A DNA stretch of 9,301 nt, taken from Rubrobacter sp. (GTDB taxonomy: Bacteria; Actinomycetota; Rubrobacteria; Rubrobacterales; Rubrobacteraceae). The stretch spans positions 8,374-17,674 of the forward strand of contig JADDPY010000677.1 in assembly GCA_016781635.1 (NCBI GenBank), given 5' to 3'. This document shows positions 6,287-9,301 of this stretch, in pieces. Made by a program: the position numbers and the translations under genes. Below the pieces are notes generated by a model. The model worked only from the letters and a program-made list of their open reading frames with translations, ran no database searches and was not told the origin of the DNA. The first letter of the stretch is position 1. Each line of letters begins with the position of its first letter.

Positions 6287-6934
6287 CTACTCAACGCGCG
6301 CGTGCCCCGCGCGCACGCCGTCGAGGGCCTGAAGGAACTCCTCCACCGGCTGGGCACCGGAGACGGTTCGGCCGCCGTCGAAGGCGTGGAAGGGCACGCC
6401 CTGTACCCCCTTTGCGTACGCGTCCTCCTGAGAAGCCCGCACCTCGGCCTTACCCTCGTCGCCCGCGAGGTAGCGGCGGACCTCCTCGGCGTTTAGGCCC
6501 GCACCGGCGGCGACCGCCACGAGCTCTTCGTGGTCGTTAAGGTTACGCCCGTCCGAGAAGTACGCCTCGAAGAAGGCGTCGACCAGCGGCCACTGCAAGC
6601 CGCGCTCGGGCGCCCCGGCGAAAAGGATCAGACGGTGCGCGTCGACGGTGTTCGGGGCGCTGGCGACCCGGCCGAAATCGAACCGTATGCCCTCGCTCTC
6701 CGCCACGGCCGTCAGGTGGGCGAAAGAGCCGCGGGCGTTGAGCTCGCCGCCGAACTTCCGCCTAGCGTATACGTCCCATGGTATCCCTCCCTCTGGCATC
6801 CCGGGCTGGAGCTGAAACGGCCTCCAGCGGCGCTCTACCTCTAGACCAGGACGCAGGGCGAGAGCCTTCTCGAGCCGTCGCTCCCCGACATAGCACCACG
6901 GGCAGACCACGTCCGCATACACATCCAGAATCAT
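6287..6934 (-). CDS. FrnE-like DsbA-family oxidoreductase
   Basis: Thioredoxin-fold protein of 215 residues in the DsbA/2-hydroxychromene-2-carboxylate isomerase superfamily, FrnE branch. The N-terminus ILDVYADVVCPWCYVGERRLEKAL places the redox motif CPWC at 11-14. The central helical insertion includes WRPFQLQPGMP, and GVQGVPFHAF carries the cis-proline (P181) that faces the active site, followed by SGAQPVEEF. Both cysteines are present, so thiol-disulfide exchange is expected. There is no signal peptide, so it acts in the cytoplasm. FrnE relatives have been tied to oxidative stress tolerance. The frame is open to 6964, but the ATG at 6934 has AGGAGG with a 5-base spacer and gives the normal N-terminus. 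Confidence 0.93.
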   Translation of the reverse strand: MILDVYADVVCPWCYVGERRLEKALALRPGLEVERRWRPFQLQPGMPEGGIPWDVYARRKFGGELNARGSFAHLTAVAESEGIRFDFGRVASAPNTVDAHRLILFAGAPERGLQWPLVDAFFEAYFSDGRNLNDHEELVAVAAGAGLNAEEVRRYLAGDEGKAEVRASQEDAYAKGVQGVPFHAFDGGRTVSGAQPVEEFLQALDGVRAGHARVE

Positions 6935-6966
6935 GCATCCCTCCTGTGGTTCGATGAACAACACTG

Positions 6967-7000
6967 CCGGCTCTTTATCGGCCGGTACGTGAGAACGTAC
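6967..7000. repeat. Two adjacent inverted repeats upstream of the FrnE-like gene
   Basis: CCGGC (6967-6971) pairs with GCCGG (6981-6985) around 9 bases. It abuts a second palindrome, GTACGT-GAGA-ACGTAC (6985-7000), with perfect 6-bp arms. The pair lies 33-66 bp upstream of the FrnE-like start, in the expected promoter zone, so the 16-bp palindrome may be an operator. No known regulator is assigned. Confidence 0.5.
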
Positions 7001-7291
7001 GCTGCTTTTCGTTTCGGGAACCCCCTCGGGGTCCTCTCGTTAGCGTAGCCCTTCGGGCAACTCGGGGCCGCACGACCTCAGTGTACGCGGTCGTCCACCG
7101 GCGGCTCGTCAACCTGTCATGGGGTTCGCTCGAAGGCTTGCGCACGGGGGCACCCACGTCTTCGATGGGCTGCTACGCAAGGATCCCGCCACGCAAGAAG
7201 TAGAAGAGCCGGACTGGGCTTCTAGGAGGGGGGTAATTGGTGCCAGCCCGGTCTACGGAACACTCTAGGCCGCAACAGGACGCCCGTATAT

Positions 7292-7305
7292 GGGACAATT
7301 GTCCC
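7292..7305. repeat. 14-bp perfect palindrome
   Basis: GGGACAATTGTCCC is fully self-complementary with no spacer, about 110 bp upstream of the small membrane protein gene. The form suits a dimeric DNA-binding protein. The regulator is unknown. Confidence 0.6.
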
Positions 7306-7313
7306 GGTCGCAC

Positions 7314-7341
7314 CCAGGACATCCCGCCCGTAAGGTCCTGG
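7314..7341. repeat. 7-bp inverted repeat with overlapping direct repeat
   Basis: CCAGGAC (7314-7320) and GTCCTGG (7335-7341) are exact reverse complements around 14 bases. The left part also repeats a nearby upstream segment: CAGGAC followed by GCCCGTA occurs at about 7276-7288 and again, with a 4-base insertion, at 7315-7332. Together with the 7292 palindrome this forms a compact cluster of GGAC/GTCC half-sites. Confidence 0.5.
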
Positions 7342-7414
7342 TCCCCGGTTTTACGCTACCTCCGGACGGGGGAATATAGCACTCGATCGACCCTTAACAG
7401 AAAGAGGTACGGAC

Positions 7415-7636
7415 ATGGACGACGATACGCAGCAGCGAGTAATTACCCTGGTAGCCGCCGGGATAGCTTATGGCATAAGCCATGCGGTCACGAACCGCTA
7501 CATAGACGTTCCCGACCAGCGCGGCATCAAGGACGACGCCCTGGAAGCCGTGCTGAAGGGCGCGACCACGGCAGCCTCGACCATCCTCGCCTCGATCATA
7601 GTCCGGCGCGTCCTCTCCGGACGCTGGGGCGCGTAA
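7415..7636 (+). CDS. Small hypothetical protein, probably membrane-associated
   Basis: I do not recognise this 73-residue product. It has two moderately hydrophobic stretches, ITLVAAGIAYGISHAV (10-25) and TTAASTILASIIVRRVL (51-67), separated by a polar link (NRYIDVPDQRGIKDDALEAV), which suggests two short membrane-associated helices. The charged ends (MDDDTQQR and RRVLSGRWGA) would place both termini on one side if both helices span. The ATG at 7415 has AGAGG with a 7-base spacer, third codon positions are GC-rich, and a strong hairpin follows 13 bases after the stop; all three support a real gene. It stands alone with an inverted-repeat cluster upstream. TATAGC at 7375-7380 may be its -10 box. 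Confidence 0.78.
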   Translation: MDDDTQQRVITLVAAGIAYGISHAVTNRYIDVPDQRGIKDDALEAVLKGATTAASTILASIIVRRVLSGRWGA

Positions 7637-7649
7637 ACAGCTCCCGCGC

Positions 7650-7679
7650 GGAGGGGCCGGAATAAAGCCCGGCCCCTCC
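7650..7679 (+). terminator. Perfect 11-bp hairpin terminator after the small membrane protein gene
   Basis: GGAGGGGCCGG (7650-7660) and CCGGCCCCTCC (7669-7679) pair exactly around an 8-base loop, starting 13 bases after the stop codon. There is no U-tract. The stem is close in composition to the hairpin at 1486-1516. Confidence 0.78.
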
Positions 7680-7771
7680 TCCCCGCTCCGAACCATTCAC
7701 GGTCCTCTCCCCCGTCCGACCTCAAATACAACTCCCCTGGTGCATCCTTCTCCGTTCGAAAGCATGGCAAC

Positions 7772-7930
7772 ATGCGTAAGGCACCTATCTTTTATGGCTC
7801 AAAGGTGTACAGTCTCACATCGCCCGGAGAGGATCTGTGGTCCACCGGAGGCTACTCCGATCCGTTCGTGCTCTTGCGAGTGCTGAGCTTTCCACCCAAG
7901 ATCAACCCCGGTGTGGAGGGCGTTTTGTAG
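7772..7930 (+). CDS. Uncertain 52-residue ORF
   Basis: The ATG at 7772 opens 52 codons ending in TAG at 7930, 10 bp from the convergent transporter stop. The product begins MRKAPIFYGSKVYSLT and contains DLWSTGGYSDPFVLLRVL. The composition is protein-like (Tyr, Phe, Gly, Val and balanced charges) and about two thirds of third positions are G or C. Against it: there is no clear ribosome-binding site, the frame is already open upstream to at least 7682, and I recognise no family. It may be a real small gene or the remnant of a longer one. Confidence 0.3.
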   Translation: MRKAPIFYGSKVYSLTSPGEDLWSTGGYSDPFVLLRVLSFPPKINPGVEGVL

Positions 7931-7940
7931 AGGAGGCGCG

Positions 7941-8824
7941 TTATCGGCGGCGGGCCAGGTAGACGCCGAGGAGTATTACGGCCCCGCCGAGGAGCTTCTC
8001 AGGGCCCAGGGATTCGCCGAAGAAGATAACCCCCGACGCGACGCCGGTAAGGGTTATGAGGTACTGGTAGACCAGCACCCGGTTGGCGCCGATGCGGCTG
8101 ATACCCCGTTGCCAGGCGGCGAAGGCGAACGCGGTGGCGAAGGCCGCCGAGTAGCCGACCGTCGCCCAGACCGCGGGGTTTACACTCCCCCAGTCCAGCC
8201 CGGCAGGTAGGGTGCGGCGAGGAGGGCAGCGACCGGGCTCGCAAAGAGGGTCGGGTAGGTGGCGACGGCCAGCGGAGAATGTCGTCCGAGCATGGGCATC
8301 GAGAGCACGGTGTAGGCGCCGACGCACAGGGACGCGAGGAGGACGAGAAGGTCGCCTAGCGTGCTCGTGTCCCCGGCTCCTAACCCGTCGTAGACGACGA
8401 TTCCGACACCCAGGATGGAGAGCGCAACGCCCAGCATCCCCCACGCGGTCGGTTTCTCCAGCCCGAGTGCGGAGCCGAGGATCATGCCCCATACGGGGGC
8501 CGTGGCGAAGATGAGGCCGGTGTTCGAGGCGGTGGTCATGCTGACACCGAAGGTGAAGGATGTCTGAGCTGCCGCGACTCCGAAGCAGCCCAGGCCGATC
8601 ATGGGCAGGAGCTCTCCACGCGAAAGTCGGCTCCCCGGCTCCAGGAGGCGCAGGACGAAGAGCAGCAGTAACCCTCCCCCTGCGAAACGCAGGGCCACGA
8701 GCAAGGTCGGAGGCAGGAATCCCGCGGCATACTTCGTAGCCGCGTAGTTTGCCCCCCAGAACACGGCGGCTAGTATTAGGGAGATCTCGGTGGTCCGTAC
8801 GATGGTTCGTGTTTTCTGGGTCAC
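7941..8824 (-). pseudogene. EamA/DMT-family transporter split by a one-base frameshift
   Basis: A second drug/metabolite-type permease. The first frame, from GTG at 8824, encodes LAAVFWGANYAATKYA (helix 1), SMTTASNTGLIFATAPVWGMILG and further helices, then stops at 8180-8182. The remaining helices continue in another frame from about 8198 down to TAA at 7941: DWGSVNPAVWATVGYSAAF, RGISRIGANRVLVYQYLITLTG and FFGESLGPEKLLGGAVILLGVYLA. Adding one G in the GGG at 8199-8201 or the GGGGG at 8187-8191 joins them into about 294 residues, the normal EamA length. Both halves remain well conserved, so either the mutation is recent, the read is in error, or -1 slippage occurs. The longer frame from ATG 8899 has no ribosome-binding site. 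No gene partner is adjacent. Confidence 0.85.
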
Positions 8825-8831
8825 GATCGAG

Positions 8832-8837
8832 ATTCTA
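8832..8837 (-). promoter_or_regulatory. -10 box (TAGAAT) for a leaderless start of the split transporter
   Basis: On the minus strand TAGAAT is followed by 7 bases and the GTG at 8824. No Shine-Dalgarno site precedes that GTG or the upstream in-frame ATG at 8899. Box and spacing are identical to those at the lipid kinase gene. The -35 region is weak. Confidence 0.5.
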
Positions 8838-9038
8838 CGCCTGTAGCACCCGGAAACGCTGGAACATCCCCTATATGGACTGAGTTCCCGTCGTTCCATG
8901 GTGTGCCAGGCGTTGCCGAAGCCAGTGCAAGACCTTCTTTTTATGGCCCCTTTGGACCACGAAAAGATAGCTCAAAAGTATGAGGCGGCTCCAGAGTCCA
9001 TCGGCGATAATAGCTTCATTACCGGCCGGCGCGGCCTA

Positions 9039-9284
9039 TTACCCCCCTCCTATCCGCGCCGGCCATCCTATTTCTTCGATCGGGAAGTGGCCGGGCGGAA
9101 ACAGGAGAAGGGGGACGCAGTTTTCAGCCCTGATGGCCAGCTTGCTTGGCCCCCGCACGATCTCGAGAAGGTTCGAGAACTCGAGGTTCTCGACGGTCGA
9201 GCACTCGCCATCGATGCACACCCCGGAAAGGGAGCCACAGTAGGGGTAGAGTCCGACCCAGCTTGAGACGTGTTCACTGACCAT
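9039..9284 (-). CDS. Hypothetical protein, possibly cut by the window end
   Basis: I do not recognise this 81-residue product. The reading frame gives natural-looking sequence such as GLYPYCGSLSGVCIDGEC, with three cysteines (C16, C23, C28), then LLEIVRGPSKLAIRAENC and LLLFPPGHFPIEEIGW, with roughly three quarters G/C at third positions. The opposite strand (8898-9266) is also open, but with clearly lower third-position G/C, so the minus reading is preferred. The ATG at 9284 has no good ribosome-binding site and the frame remains open to the right edge, so the true start may lie outside. It is on the same strand as the split transporter, about 215 bp upstream of it. A metal- or redox-related role is possible from the cysteines but unproven. 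Confidence 0.5.
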   Translation of the reverse strand: MVSEHVSSWVGLYPYCGSLSGVCIDGECSTVENLEFSNLLEIVRGPSKLAIRAENCVPLLLFPPGHFPIEEIGWPARIGGG

Positions 9285-9301
9285 CCCGCTGGCGCGGCTG
9301 C

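Larger units (their letters stand above)
6935..7414. other. 480-bp gap with inverted repeats, no confident gene
   Basis: Apart from the repeats listed separately, I see no supported gene. An ATG at 7119 opens 49 codons to a TAG at 7268, and a GTG at 7081 opens another short frame, but neither has a ribosome-binding site. A minus-strand frame across 6975-7157 is rich in Arg, Thr and Pro and looks non-coding. Small stems such as GCCC-TTC-GGGC near 7050 are present. The tRNA T-loop pattern is absent. Confidence 0.5.

Noticed and set aside
7010..7160. Possible tRNA or structured RNA, given several small stems
   Set aside because: No GGTTCRANNCC-type T-loop, no cloverleaf spacing and no acceptor stem could be assembled on either strand.
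7119..7268. 49-codon plus-strand frame from ATG 7119
   Set aside because: It has no ribosome-binding site, overlaps another equally open short frame, and shows no recognisable motif.
8898..9266. 122-codon plus-strand frame at the right edge
   Set aside because: It has lower G/C at third positions than the minus frame and no ribosome-binding site; kept only as an alternative to the 9039-9284 call.

Overview
The window looks like a chromosomal segment from a GC-rich Gram-positive bacterium, most likely an actinobacterium of the Rubrobacter type. The reasons are strong G/C preference at third codon positions, frequent TTG and GTG starts, GC-only terminator hairpins without U-tracts, and the style of the XRE-type and Clp proteins. 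This placement is an inference; there is no rRNA or other marker gene here. I saw no tRNA, rRNA, CRISPR array, insertion sequence or phage gene.

Layout. Positions 1-1398 (minus) hold the N-terminal 466 codons of a Clp/Hsp100 unfoldase with an added zinc-finger-like N-terminus; the gene runs off the left edge. Just upstream on the same strand is an Hsp20 small heat-shock protein (1558-2085), and an 11-bp perfect hairpin separates the two. An AT-richer divergent intergenic region leads to a plus-strand XRE-family regulator (2282-2806). Its stop codon overlaps that of a convergent rhodanese (2803-3132), which lies 13 bp downstream of a Dabb-domain protein (3146-3445). Further upstream is a DUF1348/NTF2-like protein (3558-3968) with its own hairpin terminator. 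These small minus-strand genes fit a general stress or sulfur-handling theme.

Positions 4292-5206 (plus) encode a YegS/DgkB-type lipid kinase, apparently expressed from a leaderless promoter. It converges on an EamA/DMT transporter (5280-6200, minus) whose 3' end carries four tandem heptamers. A FrnE-like DsbA-family oxidoreductase (6287-6934, minus) follows.

Positions 6935-7940 are gene-poor: tandem inverted repeats, a 14-bp perfect palindrome, a small membrane-type protein (7415-7636) with a strong terminator, and an uncertain 52-codon ORF. A second EamA/DMT transporter (7941-8824, minus) is split by a one-base frameshift; it too begins at a GTG exactly 7 bases after a TAGAAT box. At the right edge a short minus-strand ORF (9039-9284) is coding-like but unrecognised and may be cut by the window end.

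How the genes work together: Hsp20 and the Clp ATPase form a plausible proteostasis pair (aggregate holding, then unfolding or degradation), possibly overseen by the divergent XRE protein. The rest are housekeeping or stress-accessory genes. I found no convincing new multi-gene system. The items most worth checking are the paired leaderless promoters, the frameshifted transporter, the heptamer repeat inside a coding end, and the palindromic region before the small membrane protein.
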